From: Hydrogenophaga taeniospiralis CCUG 15921
GTDB lineage: Bacteria; Pseudomonadota; Gammaproteobacteria; Burkholderiales; Burkholderiaceae_C
Direction of reading: 5' to 3'
Assembly: GCF_001592305.1 (NCBI RefSeq)
Contig: NZ_BCWR01000001.1
Span: 62,001 to 126,000, forward strand
DNA length: 64,000 bases
A model generated the notes under the pieces. The model ran no database searches. It was not told the DNA's origin and saw only the letters and a program-made list of their open reading frames with translations. The position numbers and the translations under genes are program-made. How positions within the stretch are numbered: the stretch's first letter is position 1; the number at the start of each line of letters is the position of its first letter. Below, piece after piece: positions 35,219 to 44,182 of the stretch.

Positions 35219-35826
35219 TAGCGCAATACGAACCACACCGAACCAACCAACGCGATGCCCATGCCCATGTTGAACACTTGTGAGCGGCGTTCGTTGGTCA
35301 ACCATCGCTGCATCGAGGCACCGAACGCCAACCATACCGCACCACTTGGTACCGCCGCCACCGCGAACAATCCGCCGAGCAAAAGGGCTCGCTCCAGCAT
35401 CCCCAGGTCACCACTTCCCGAATAGGCAGCCGCAGCGCTGACACTCACAACCCACGATTTGGGATTGACCCACTGGAAAATCAGTGCAGCCCGGAAGCCG
35501 ACAGGTTCGGTGCGTGCCGTGGCACCGTTCAATGGACGTATCGCCGGAGCGCTTGCGACCTTCCAGGCCAGCCACAGCAGGAAGAGTGAACCTCCCCACT
35601 TCAGAATCACAAGCGACGTGGGATAGGCCTTGACAAAACCACCCAGGCCGAACGTGGCGGCACTCATCAGCGCGGCCATCCCCGTCACGACGCCCGCTAG
35701 GCAGGGCAAACCGCCTCTGAAGCCGGCCCGCGCGCCTGCGGCCATCACAAGCACGTTGCTAGGACCTGGCGTCACTGCAGCAACAATGGCGAAAATCAAG
35801 AATGCGATCAGCTCTTGTTGCGGCAT
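35218..35826 (-). CDS. LysE-family translocator (amino-acid exporter)
   Basis: A 202-aa membrane protein of the LysE/RhtB family with five or six hydrophobic helices. The N-terminal IVAAVTPGPSNVLVMAAGARAGFRGGL contains the family motif TPGPSNVL, and FRAALIFQWVNPKSWVVSVSAAAAYSG is the second signature. It would export an amino acid or related metabolite. It is divergent, 44 bases apart, from an AraC-type regulator, which probably controls it. The substrate is unknown. Confidence 0.9.
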   Translation of the reverse strand: MPQQELIAFLIFAIVAAVTPGPSNVLVMAAGARAGFRGGLPCLAGVVTGMAALMSAATFGLGGFVKAYPTSLVILKWGGSLFLLWLAWKVASAPAIRPLNGATARTEPVGFRAALIFQWVNPKSWVVSVSAAAAYSGSGDLGMLERALLLGGLFAVAAVPSGAVWLAFGASMQRWLTNERRSQVFNMGMGIALVGSVWFVLR

Positions 35827-35870
35827 GATGAATTTCGTCGTTTGTTGAGGAATGGTCTGGGTATACCGAC

Positions 35871-36746
35871 ATGCAAGACTGCCGTATTGAACGATCTTGT
35901 GAAGCCTCCTTGCACGCCGCTTGGTTGGCGGATGCGCCAGCGGGTGCAGGCGTGTCCCGATTGCGCGCGCGCCTGTATCGGGAGGCTTATGCCAGGCATC
36001 GCCACGACACCTACACCGTATGCATGACCGAGCAGGGCGTGCAAGCGTTCGAGTACCGAGGCACGGTGCACCACAGCCTACCGGGGCAACTGGTGATCCT
36101 CCACCCCGACGAAGCGCACGATGGCCGAGCGGCGACCGCGCAGGGCTTTGTCTACCGGACGATCTACGTCGACCCTAGTCGGGTTTTCGACGCCGTGCGC
36201 GCCATTGCGCCCAGCCACGGCTCCCTGCCCTTCATCGCCAACCCTGTCGTGACGGATCAGACACTCGCCCATGTGCTCTCGCACGCTTTCGACGACACAA
36301 TGCAGCCGCTGCAGGCAGACGCATTGATTCATGCGGTGGCGACTGGCCTGTTGAGGGTGAGTTCTGGCGAAATGGCCACTGCGCCCACACGTACGTTGGA
36401 CCTGGTCGCGCTCAGGCAAACAAGTGACTTTTTGTCGCAGCATTTTCGCCGCGTGGTGCGCTCAGTCGAATTGGAGGAGCTATGTGGTCTGTCGCGCTTC
36501 GAACTGTGCACGCAGTTCAAGCGCCGCTTCGGCACCTCGCCCTATCGCTATCTGCTGATGCGTCGTCTTGAGCATGTGCGCGAACAACTGGGCCACGGCG
36601 TGTCTTTGGCCGACCTTGCCGTCGAAGCAGGTTTCGCAGATCAGGCCCACATGACCCGTCAATTCAAGGCCGCCTTCGGCCTGACTCCGAACCGCTTTGC
36701 AGCGCTGCGAAGCGCCGTCGTGAACAAGGTCGACCCTCCCCATTAA
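35871..36746 (+). CDS. AraC-family transcriptional regulator
   Basis: A 291-aa regulator with an N-terminal cupin-like sensing domain (RLYREAYARHRHDTYTVCMTEQGVQAFEYRGTVHHSLPGQLVILHPDEAHDG) and a C-terminal double HTH (about residues 185-285: LEELCGLSRFELCTQFKRRFGTSPYRYLLMRRLEHVREQLGHGVSLADLAVEAGFADQAHMTRQFKAAFGLTPNRF). It is divergent from the LysE-like exporter, its likely target. This pairing is common in proteobacteria. Confidence 0.9.
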   Translation: MQDCRIERSCEASLHAAWLADAPAGAGVSRLRARLYREAYARHRHDTYTVCMTEQGVQAFEYRGTVHHSLPGQLVILHPDEAHDGRAATAQGFVYRTIYVDPSRVFDAVRAIAPSHGSLPFIANPVVTDQTLAHVLSHAFDDTMQPLQADALIHAVATGLLRVSSGEMATAPTRTLDLVALRQTSDFLSQHFRRVVRSVELEELCGLSRFELCTQFKRRFGTSPYRYLLMRRLEHVREQLGHGVSLADLAVEAGFADQAHMTRQFKAAFGLTPNRFAALRSAVVNKVDPPH

Positions 36747-36835
36747 AAGGGTCTTCGCTTTTCGCAGAACAACGAAGGGGCCGGCGATGACGAATGACCT
36801 GTGTCCGGTTCCGATTTTTGCCTTCTCGGCTTATC

Positions 36836-38128
36836 TCATTTCACCCAGGACTGCACCAGCGGCAAATCCAGCGCGATCACGGTGACAGCGTGCAGCACCA
36901 GCCCAACCAGCGCGCCCACGAGGGTGCCGTTGATGCGGATGAACTGCAGATCCCGGCCGATGTTGTTTTCGAGCACGCGGCTCATCTCCTGTGCGTCCCA
37001 GGCTTGCACCCGCTGCGCCACGAAGCCGACGATGCTGTCGCGGCTGCCCTCCAGCGCGCGCAGCAAGACGTGTTGCGCCTGGGCGTTGATCCAGCCGCGC
37101 AGCGCCTCGTCGGCCAGCAGTTGCTGCCCCACGGTCTGCACCACGCCGGCGATGCGTTCGGCCAGCGCGGTCTCGGGTTTCATGGCCTCTTCGCTCAGGT
37201 GGCCCAAGAGCGCACGCCACCAGGCCTCGATGGGGTCGCCCCAGGCCGGCTGGGCCAGCCAGGCGTCGCGCCAGAGCGCCACCCGCTCGCGCCAGTCGGG
37301 GTCGTGCTGCAGGCGCTCAATGGCGTCGGCCATCCAGCGGTCGAAGCGGTGGCGCAGTTCGTGCTCGGGGTCTTGCGCCACCTCGGCGAGCGTGCGGGTG
37401 AGTGCGGCCACCAGCTTGCGCGTGGCCAGACGCGCGGCCACCTGGTCGAGCCCGACGTATTTGAGCTCCTTGAGTTCGCGCGCGATGGCGTCCGTGAGCC
37501 GCTCCTGCACGGTGTCCTGCCCGGCCCAGCCCGAGAGCTGCAGCAGCAGGCCGTTGAGCCACTGCTGGTGGTGGCCGTGTTCGGTGAGCGCGCCCAGCGC
37601 CTGGCCACCAAGCGCCGACAGGTCCACCTCGCGCAGCAGGCGCTGCGCGAGCCGCGCCACCCATTGGCGCACGGGCGCCTGGTCGAGCGCGGACAGCATG
37701 GCCGGCGTGGCCTGCCGCAGCCACTCGCCCACGCGCTGCGCCGACTCGGGCCGGGTCAGCCACTGGCCCGCCTCCAGGCTCAGGTCCCAGCGCGCCAGCG
37801 TGGGCTGCACGTGTTCGGCGGTCAGGAAATGTTCGCCCAGAAAACGCGCCAGCTGCGCGCCCAGGCGGTCCTTGTTGGCGGCGATGATGGCCGTGTGGGG
37901 AATGGGCAGCCCGAGCGGATGGCGGAACAAGGCGACCACCGCGAACCAGTCGGCCAGCGCCCCCACCATGGCCGCCTCGGCCGCAGCGGCCACATAACCC
38001 CAGGCCAGGTGGCGCGGCCCCAGCAGCGTGGCCAGCCCATACACCAGCGCGGCGAACAGCAACAGGCCGAGCGCAAGCACTTTCATGCGGGCCAGACTGG
38101 CGGGAGGGCGTGGCGATGAACTGTTCAT
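36836..38128 (-). CDS. DUF445 membrane protein
   Basis: A 430-aa protein of the YjiN/DUF445 family. Two N-terminal membrane segments (MKVLALGLLLFAALVYGLATLLG and GYVAAAAEAAMVGALADWFAVVALF with the conserved ADWFAVVALFRHP motif) precede a long helical region. A C-terminal hydrophobic segment (GTLVGALVGLVLHAVTVIAL) completes it. Function is unknown. ATG 38128 is chosen; a GTG at 38146 would add six residues. It follows cobC by 38 bases on the same strand and may be the tail of the B12 operon. Confidence 0.8.
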   Translation of the reverse strand: MNSSSPRPPASLARMKVLALGLLLFAALVYGLATLLGPRHLAWGYVAAAAEAAMVGALADWFAVVALFRHPLGLPIPHTAIIAANKDRLGAQLARFLGEHFLTAEHVQPTLARWDLSLEAGQWLTRPESAQRVGEWLRQATPAMLSALDQAPVRQWVARLAQRLLREVDLSALGGQALGALTEHGHHQQWLNGLLLQLSGWAGQDTVQERLTDAIARELKELKYVGLDQVAARLATRKLVAALTRTLAEVAQDPEHELRHRFDRWMADAIERLQHDPDWRERVALWRDAWLAQPAWGDPIEAWWRALLGHLSEEAMKPETALAERIAGVVQTVGQQLLADEALRGWINAQAQHVLLRALEGSRDSIVGFVAQRVQAWDAQEMSRVLENNIGRDLQFIRINGTLVGALVGLVLHAVTVIALDLPLVQSWVK

Positions 38129-38166
38129 GGGCACCACAGTGTGCACGCTGAGCGCGGCTCACACCA

Positions 38167-38721
38167 TCACAGCGTCAGGCACAGATGACCACCCGGCTCC
38201 GGTGCCTCGCGGGGCCATTGGTCCACGTCGGTGATCGGCGCGCTGCCGTGGGCCACCAGGTACTGCACGGCGCGGATCACGCCCGCGTGGGTCACCCAGA
38301 CTGCCTCACCCTGCTGTTTCAGGCGCACCACCGCCAGCGCCACGGCCACCCGGTCGATCAGCTGCTGCACGCTCTCGTGGCCACCGAAGGGGTGGTGCGC
38401 GAAGTCGACCAGCCAGGTGTCGAAGGCCTCGCGCGGGATGGCGTCCCAGCGCTTGAGCTCCCAGTGGCCAAAGTCCATTTCGTTCAGGCGCGTGTCGGTG
38501 ACGGGCTCGCCCAGGTCGGGCCGCAGCATGTGCAGCTCGCGCGCGAGCTGCTGCGCGCGCTGCAGGCCCGACACCCACAGCGGCGCGCCCTCGGGCAGCA
38601 GCGCCGCCATCGACTGCGCGGCCTGGCGCGTGAGGGCCAGGTTCGCGGGCACGTCGCTGGCGCCGTAGCAGCGCCCGGCGTCGAGCACCACCGGTGCATG
38701 GCGCAACAGCCAGAGCGTCAT
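38167..38721 (-). CDS. cobC: Histidine phosphatase, alpha-ribazole phosphatase (CobC-like)
   Basis: A 184-aa phosphoglycerate-mutase-type phosphatase. Motif LRHAPVV carries the catalytic R-H pair (RHA rather than RHG), and WVTHAGVIRAVQYL gives the second His. Position directly after cobS identifies it as alpha-ribazole-5'-phosphate phosphatase, the last trimming step on the lower ligand. The family is also used elsewhere, so the assignment rests on the operon. The gap to cobS is ten bases. Confidence 0.8.
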   Translation of the reverse strand: MTLWLLRHAPVVLDAGRCYGASDVPANLALTRQAAQSMAALLPEGAPLWVSGLQRAQQLARELHMLRPDLGEPVTDTRLNEMDFGHWELKRWDAIPREAFDTWLVDFAHHPFGGHESVQQLIDRVAVALAVVRLKQQGEAVWVTHAGVIRAVQYLVAHGSAPITDVDQWPREAPEPGGHLCLTL

Positions 38722-38731
38722 GCGCGTACCC

Positions 38732-39547
38732 TCATGCGGTGGCGGGCAGGCACAGCGCCAGCCCGAGGTAGAACCCGATCTCGCTCACCTGCTGCGTGGC
38801 GCCCAGGCCGTCGCCGGTGAAGCCCTGCAGGCGCCGGCGCAGCAGGCGCCACATCCAGGCCAGACCCAGCAGCGCGCCCAGCACCGCCTGCGGCCAGGGC
38901 GCACCCGGCAGCGCCCAGCCCACCAGCGCCATGGCCAGCGCCCACCAGAGCAGGCCGGCCGCCAGACCGGCATGGCCGATGCTCTCGGCCAGCGGTTTGG
39001 ACTTGGAGGTGGGCGTGTCGCCCACGTGCGGCAGCGTGCGGATGATGAACAGCGGCATGAGACGCGAGCTGACGTGGGCCGCGAAGAGCGCCAGCGCGGC
39101 CAGCCCTGCACCACCGGCCTGTGCCAGCAGCGCCAGCAGCGCGGCCTTGCTCAGGAAGGCCAGCACCAGCGCCACCGCGCCGTAGCTGCCGATGCGCGAG
39201 TCCTTCATGATCTCCAGCGCGCGCTCGCGGCCCATGGCGCCGCCCAGGCCATCGGCCGTGTCGGCCAGGCCGTCTTCGTGAAACGCGCCGGTGAGCAGCA
39301 CGCCAAAGACCGTGCTGACCATCGCCGCCACCCAGGGCGCGGCGGGTTGGGCGGGCAACAGTATCAGCAGGCCGTAGAACAGCGCCGCCGTGAGCCCGCC
39401 CACCACCCAGCCCACGCCCGGGAAATGCGCGGCACTCGCGCGCAGCATGGCGGGCGAAAAGCCCACCCAGTCGGCCAGCCGCCCCGTGACCGGGATGCGG
39501 GTGAAGAACTGGAGGGCGATGAAGAAGTGACGAACAGGCTGGGACAC
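38732..39547 (-). CDS. cobS: Adenosylcobinamide-GDP ribazoletransferase
   Basis: A 271-aa integral membrane enzyme that joins adenosylcobinamide-GDP to alpha-ribazole, forming the nucleotide loop. Hallmarks are FIALQFFTRIPV at the start, the metal-binding AFHEDGLADTADGLGG and KDSRIGSYG, and six or so hydrophobic helices. No ATG fits; GTG at 39547 is the best start, and it lies inside dispersed repeat copy B. Between cobT and cobC as usual. Confidence 0.93.
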   Translation of the reverse strand: MSQPVRHFFIALQFFTRIPVTGRLADWVGFSPAMLRASAAHFPGVGWVVGGLTAALFYGLLILLPAQPAAPWVAAMVSTVFGVLLTGAFHEDGLADTADGLGGAMGRERALEIMKDSRIGSYGAVALVLAFLSKAALLALLAQAGGAGLAALALFAAHVSSRLMPLFIIRTLPHVGDTPTSKSKPLAESIGHAGLAAGLLWWALAMALVGWALPGAPWPQAVLGALLGLAWMWRLLRRRLQGFTGDGLGATQQVSEIGFYLGLALCLPATA

Positions 39548-39640
39548 CCCCCTGCGCCGCTGTGTGTCTTCCCCCCTCTCCTGCGGGAGGGGGGACGCAG
39601 CCTGTGGCCCGGCGGGGCCGGTTCCACGGCTACCTGGCTC
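39544..39640 (+). repeat. Dispersed intergenic repeat, copy B
   Basis: Starts ACACCCCCCTGCGCCGC, includes CCCCCCTCTCCTGCGGGAGGGGGG as a hairpin and CCCGGCGGGGCCGG, and ends GGTTCCACGG. It fills most of the 121-base gap between cobT and cobS and closely matches copy C at 58485. The putative GTG start of cobS lies at its edge, on the other strand, so the element may affect cobS translation. Confidence 0.85.
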
Positions 39641-39668
39641 GAAGTCACCGCGCTCCACCGCCTCGGCC

Positions 39669-40736
39669 TCAGACCGGGGCGACGCCGACAACCGGCGCTT
39701 CGTCTTGCCGCGACACGCCGGCCGCCTCGAAGCTGGCCATCTCGCGCAGGATGGCGCAGGCGCTTTGCAGCAGCGGCCAGGCCATGGCAGCGCCCGAGCC
39801 TTCGCCCAGGCGCAGGCCCAGGTCCAGCAGCGGCTCGACGCGCAGGTGCGCGAGCATGAGCGCGTGGCCGCGTTCACCCGAGCGGTGCGCGAACACGCAG
39901 CGCTGCAACACGTTGGGCTGCACATGGCTGGCCACGAGCACGGCGGAGCTGGCGATGAAGCCGTCGACCACGATCACGCGGCGCTCGCTCGCGGCCTGCA
40001 GCACGGCACCCACCATGGTGGCGATCTCGAAGCCACCGAAAGCCGCCAGCGCTTCGAGCGGTTGGCGGGCCTCGGCGTGGCGCTCCAGCACCGCGCGCAG
40101 GATGCCGATCTTGCGCTGCACCGCTTCGGCGTCCAGACCGGTGCCGGCACCGGTGCAGTCGGCCACGGCCAGACCGGCCAGGCGCGCCAGCAGCATCGAC
40201 GCCGCCGAGGTGTTGCCAATGCCCATTTCGCCCAGCAGCAGCGCGTTGCCCGACAGCCCCTGGACCAGGGCCGCGCCGTTGCGGAGCGCCGCATCGCACT
40301 GCGCACTGCTCATGGCCGGGCCTTCCAGCGCATCCGCCGTACCTGGCGCGACCTTGTTGATCACCAGGCCAGGGCGCGGCGCAAAGTCGTGCTTCACGCC
40401 GCAGTCCACCACCGTGAGACCGATGCCGTGTTGCCGCGCAAGCACGCTCACCGCGGCGCCGCCGGCCAGGAAGTTTTCCACCATCTGCCAGGTCACGTCG
40501 CTCGGGAAGGCCGAGACGCCGCGCGCGGCCAGGCCGTGGTCGCCGGCGAACACCACGAGTTGCGGGCTCTGGAGTTCGGGCGCTTCCGTGCCGAGGATCA
40601 GGCCGATGCGCTGGGCCAGCACCTCGATGCGGCCGAGCGAGCCCTGCGGCTTGGTCTTGTTGTCCAGCTTGTGCTGCAGGCGCTCGGCCAGCGCGGTTTG
40701 CGCGATGTCGGCGATGGCGGGAAGGGTGTAGGACAT
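39669..40736 (-). CDS. cobT: Nicotinate-nucleotide-dimethylbenzimidazole phosphoribosyltransferase
   Basis: A 355-aa CobT that activates 5,6-dimethylbenzimidazole to alpha-ribazole phosphate. Signatures are KTKPQGSLGRIE, LVVFAGDHGLAARGVSAFP, GEMGIGNTSAASML and the catalytic Glu in LRLGEGSGAAMA. Standard length. It works with BluB, which makes its base substrate from the same operon. It lies 14 bases after cobQ. Confidence 0.95.
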   Translation of the reverse strand: MSYTLPAIADIAQTALAERLQHKLDNKTKPQGSLGRIEVLAQRIGLILGTEAPELQSPQLVVFAGDHGLAARGVSAFPSDVTWQMVENFLAGGAAVSVLARQHGIGLTVVDCGVKHDFAPRPGLVINKVAPGTADALEGPAMSSAQCDAALRNGAALVQGLSGNALLLGEMGIGNTSAASMLLARLAGLAVADCTGAGTGLDAEAVQRKIGILRAVLERHAEARQPLEALAAFGGFEIATMVGAVLQAASERRVIVVDGFIASSAVLVASHVQPNVLQRCVFAHRSGERGHALMLAHLRVEPLLDLGLRLGEGSGAAMAWPLLQSACAILREMASFEAAGVSRQDEAPVVGVAPV

Positions 40737-40750
40737 GGCAGGCTCCAGGG

Positions 40751-42217
40751 TCAGGGTTGGATGAGTTGGTCAAGCACGCCGGGTTCGACGTGGCGTTCAA
40801 TGAAATCGGCCAGACCGTCGAACACGCTGTCGAGCGTGGGCGCGCTGGCCCCAAACAGCGCGTGCAGCACGCGCGGGTCTTCAAACAGGCCATGCAGGTA
40901 GACGCCGAGCACATTGCCCTGCGCGTTCTGCCAGCCCAGGCCATCGGGCAACACCTCGCGCGCCACGTCGCCCCCGGCGGCCATGGCCGGGTGTTGGGTG
41001 GTTTGCCCGTGGTGGATTTCGTAGCCCGCGGCGGTCACGCCCGAGAGCGCAGCCCAAGGGCCGGTGAGCGCGCCGAACCGGGACTCGGTGTGGCACACGG
41101 TTTTCTGCAGGTCGAAGCGCGTCACCAGCGGCAGCAGGCCCAGGCCGGGCGCGTTGCCGTCGATACCATGCGGGTCGATCAGCGCCTCGCCCAGCACCTG
41201 CAGCCCGCCGCACACGCCCAGCACCGCCCCGCCCAACGCGGCGTGCGCGGCCACGGCGCGGTCCAGCCCCTGCGCACGCAGCCAGGCCAGGTCGGCGCTG
41301 GTGGCCTTGGAGCCCGGCAACACGATCCAGTCGGCGCCCGCGCAATCGGCCGGCGTGCGCGCCCAGACCAGGCGCAGGCCGGGCACGTTCTTCAGCGGCT
41401 GGAACTCGTCGAGGTTGCTGATGCGTGGCCAGGCGATCACGGCGATGGTCTTTTGCACGGCGCCGTTGGCCCGCGTTTTGTCGTCGAAAACGCCATCTTC
41501 CTCCGGCAAGCCGTGCTGCCACCACATCGGCAGCGTGGCGACCACCGGCACACTGGTCAGGTCCTGCAGCATCTGCGGCGCGGGCGCGAGCAGCGTGGCA
41601 TCGCCCCGGAACTTGTTGAGCACGAAGCCCCGGATCAGCGCCTGCTCGTCGGGCGGCAGCAGCGCCCAGGTGCCATAGAGGTGGGCGAAGGCGCCGCCCC
41701 GGTCGATGTCGGTCACCAGCAGGCAGCGCGCCTGCGCGTGCAGGGCCACCCGCATGTTCACGATGTCGCTGCCGTGCAGGTTGATCTCGGCCGGCGAGCC
41801 CGCGCCTTCGATCACGACCACGTCGTTCTCTTCGCGCAACGCGTCCAGCGCGGCGGCGATCTGGGGCCACACGTGCAGGCTGCGGCCGCGCCACGGCATC
41901 TCCGACAGTGCCTGGCTCACCTGCCCCATCAGCACCACCTGGCTGTGCGTGTCGGCCTCGGGCTTGAGCAGCAGCGGGTTCATGCGCACCTCGGGCACGG
42001 CGTTGGCAGCCAGGGCTTGAAAGAACTGCGCGGAACCGATCTCGCCATAGGCACCATCGGGGCCTGCCACCACCCGCGCGTTGTTGCTCATGTTCTGCGC
42101 CTTGAACGGGGCGACTTTCAGCCCCTGGCGCGCGTAGTGCCGGCACAGCGCCGTGGTCAGCCAGCTCTTGCCCGCGCCGCTGGTGGTGCCGAGCACCATC
42201 ACGCAGACGGCGGTCAT
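40751..42217 (-). CDS. cobQ: Cobyric acid synthase
   Basis: A 488-aa amidotransferase that amidates four carboxylates of adenosylcobyrinate a,c-diamide. The N-terminal ATP-binding domain shows MVLGTTSGAGKSWLTTALCR and KAQNMSNNARV, and the C-terminal GATase domain has the catalytic Cys in VLGVCGGLQVLGE and the His in YEIHHGQT. ATG 42217 overlaps the stop of cobD (ATGA), giving the usual length. Confidence 0.95.
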   Translation of the reverse strand: MTAVCVMVLGTTSGAGKSWLTTALCRHYARQGLKVAPFKAQNMSNNARVVAGPDGAYGEIGSAQFFQALAANAVPEVRMNPLLLKPEADTHSQVVLMGQVSQALSEMPWRGRSLHVWPQIAAALDALREENDVVVIEGAGSPAEINLHGSDIVNMRVALHAQARCLLVTDIDRGGAFAHLYGTWALLPPDEQALIRGFVLNKFRGDATLLAPAPQMLQDLTSVPVVATLPMWWQHGLPEEDGVFDDKTRANGAVQKTIAVIAWPRISNLDEFQPLKNVPGLRLVWARTPADCAGADWIVLPGSKATSADLAWLRAQGLDRAVAAHAALGGAVLGVCGGLQVLGEALIDPHGIDGNAPGLGLLPLVTRFDLQKTVCHTESRFGALTGPWAALSGVTAAGYEIHHGQTTQHPAMAAGGDVAREVLPDGLGWQNAQGNVLGVYLHGLFEDPRVLHALFGASAPTLDSVFDGLADFIERHVEPGVLDQLIQP

Positions 42218-43203
42218 GCGGTCAGCTCCGCGCAGCGCGCCGTGGCGCTCTGCAAGGCATCGCGCAGGGCGGCCTGTGCGGCGGGCGACATCACGCCCAG
42301 GCGCCAGTGCGCCGGCAGGCCGAGCGAGGTCGTGTCGCGAAGCTTCACGCCCTGGGCACGCAGGGCCGGCGTGTCCAGTGCGGCGGGCGGGCGCGCGCAG
42401 AAGTAGTTGGCCTCGCTGGGCAGGCAGGTCCAGCCCAGCCCGGTCAACAGGGCCAGCTGCTGCGCTTTCCAGCCGCGCAGGCAGGCCAGGCTCTGGGCCA
42501 GCCAGTGCTGCGTGTCGGCCCGCACCCAGGCCTGCAGCATCGCCACGCCATGCGCGCCCAGCGGCCAGGAGGGCGCCATCTGCTCCAGCGCGCGCGCCAG
42601 CGCCTGGCTCTGCAGCGGCGCGATGGCGTAGGCGCCGCGCACCCCCGTGAGGCCCAGCGCCTTGTTGGGTGTCCAGAGCTGCCAGACGCCGTCGAGCACG
42701 GCATCGGGCAGGCTGCAGCGGCCGGACAGGCGCAGTGGTTCGTAGGCGCGGTCGATCACGATCACACCGCACTGCTCCGCCACCACCTGCGCCATGGTTT
42801 CGGCATTGCCCAGCGGGCTCGACGGTTCGCACAGCCAGAGCAGATCGGCCTGCGCGGGCTCGTCCACCCGCCGCAGGCCCCAGGCTTGCGCGGCGTGTGC
42901 GTAGTCGCCGTAAGCGAGCGCGGGCCACCAGGCTCGCTGCCCGCCCGCGTGGGTCACGCTGGCGCTGATGCGGGCGATGAATTCGCTGGCGCTGGCCGCC
43001 AGCACGATGCGCTCGCGCGCCACCCCATGGAAAGCGGCCAGCGCCTCGCGCAGCGCCGTGTACTGCGGGTCGGGGTAGTGGGCCGCGTCGGCCTGCTGCA
43101 CGGCGGCCAGCGCCACCGGCGACGGCCCGCAGGCGTTGGCGTTGGTGGAAAAGTCCCAGCGGGGCACGCCCATCGCGTCGGGGCCACCGTGTGGATGTGT
43201 CAT
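42214..43203 (-). CDS. cobD: Threonine-phosphate decarboxylase / aminotransferase-fold CobD
   Basis: A 329-aa PLP enzyme of the CobD/CobC (L-threonine-O-3-phosphate decarboxylase) type, which makes (R)-1-aminopropan-2-ol phosphate for the corrin side chain. The start has DFSTNANACGPSP, and the PLP Lys lies in WTPNKALGLTGVRGAY. It is shorter than typical class I aminotransferases, as usual here. ATGA overlaps link it with cbiB and cobQ. The symbol follows Salmonella naming. Confidence 0.88.
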   Translation of the reverse strand: MTHPHGGPDAMGVPRWDFSTNANACGPSPVALAAVQQADAAHYPDPQYTALREALAAFHGVARERIVLAASASEFIARISASVTHAGGQRAWWPALAYGDYAHAAQAWGLRRVDEPAQADLLWLCEPSSPLGNAETMAQVVAEQCGVIVIDRAYEPLRLSGRCSLPDAVLDGVWQLWTPNKALGLTGVRGAYAIAPLQSQALARALEQMAPSWPLGAHGVAMLQAWVRADTQHWLAQSLACLRGWKAQQLALLTGLGWTCLPSEANYFCARPPAALDTPALRAQGVKLRDTTSLGLPAHWRLGVMSPAAQAALRDALQSATARCAELTA

Positions 43204-44177
43204 CGGAACAGGCTCCAGAAACCCGCCGCCGCCCACGCGGCGGCCAACAAGGCACAAGTGAACACCACACGGCCCGCCAGGCGCAAGGCCTGGGCGGTGT
43301 CGGCCGGCAGCGCGCCACGCCCGCAGGGATGCAAGGTGTAGACGCCGGGTTTGCCCAGGCGCACGTCCAGCGCCAGCGCCATGGCGGCCATGGGCCAGCC
43401 GCTGTTGGGCGAAGGCGTGACCCGCGCCTGCGCCGGCAATTTCAGCAGCGTGTTCGCCGCGCCCAGCAGACCCAGCAGTGCGGCCGTGATGCGCGCGGGC
43501 AGCCAGGACAACACGTCGTCGGCGCGTGCGGCCCATTTGCCGGCCCAGGTCCAGTCGCGCCCCTGGCGCTCGCCCTTGTATCCCCACATGGCGTCGGCGG
43601 TGTTGGCGAAGCGGTAGAGCGCCGCGCCCGGCAAGCCGGCCACGGCGAACCAGAACAGTGGCGCCACCACCGAGTCGTTGAGGTTTTCCGCCAGGGTTTC
43701 GATGGCGCTTTCGCGCACCTCGCGCTCACTCAGTTGCGCCACGTCGCGGCTCACCAGCCAGGCCAGGCGCGAGCGCCCGGCTGGCAACGATTCGGCCAGC
43801 GCCACCTCCACCGCGCGCACCTCGTCGCGCAGCATGCGCCAGGCCAGCAGCGGCTTGAGCAGCACGCCCAGCAGCAAGGCCTGCAACCACAGCGGCCCGC
43901 CACTCACAACCCAGACCACCGCGAGCCCGACCGACACCACCAGCAGCGCCCCGGCGACCCAGGCCAGCGCGCCGCGCACGAACGGCCCGGCCACACCAGC
44001 GGGCAGCCCGCCCACGGCGGGCGCGATGCGCCTGCCCAGCGCCTCCAGGTAGTGGCCCATCCACACCACCGGGTGCCAGCGCGGCGGCGGCTCGCCCCAG
44101 CGGACATCGATGAGCAGCGCCACCCAGACGGCACAGGCCATCACGCTCCAGGATGGCAGGATGGCCAGCTCGGCCAT
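43200..44177 (-). CDS. cbiB: Adenosylcobinamide-phosphate synthase
   Basis: A 325-aa membrane protein (CbiB; CobD in Pseudomonas naming) that attaches aminopropanol phosphate to adenosylcobyric acid. Hallmarks are the ID-x-RWGEPPPRWHPVVWMGHYL start, RDVAQLSEREVRESAIETLAENLNDSVVAPLFW and RFANTADAMWGYK. About five hydrophobic segments. It partners with CobD encoded immediately after. It follows bioF by five bases. Confidence 0.93.
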   Translation of the reverse strand: MAELAILPSWSVMACAVWVALLIDVRWGEPPPRWHPVVWMGHYLEALGRRIAPAVGGLPAGVAGPFVRGALAWVAGALLVVSVGLAVVWVVSGGPLWLQALLLGVLLKPLLAWRMLRDEVRAVEVALAESLPAGRSRLAWLVSRDVAQLSEREVRESAIETLAENLNDSVVAPLFWFAVAGLPGAALYRFANTADAMWGYKGERQGRDWTWAGKWAARADDVLSWLPARITAALLGLLGAANTLLKLPAQARVTPSPNSGWPMAAMALALDVRLGKPGVYTLHPCGRGALPADTAQALRLAGRVVFTCALLAAAWAAAGFWSLFR

Positions 44178-44182
44178 GGGGC

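Noticed and set aside
35001..35273. 90-codon frame starting in the nth fragment
   Set aside because: Only its first 57 residues resemble endonuclease III and it lacks every catalytic motif; the rest is random. It is treated as a pseudogene fragment.
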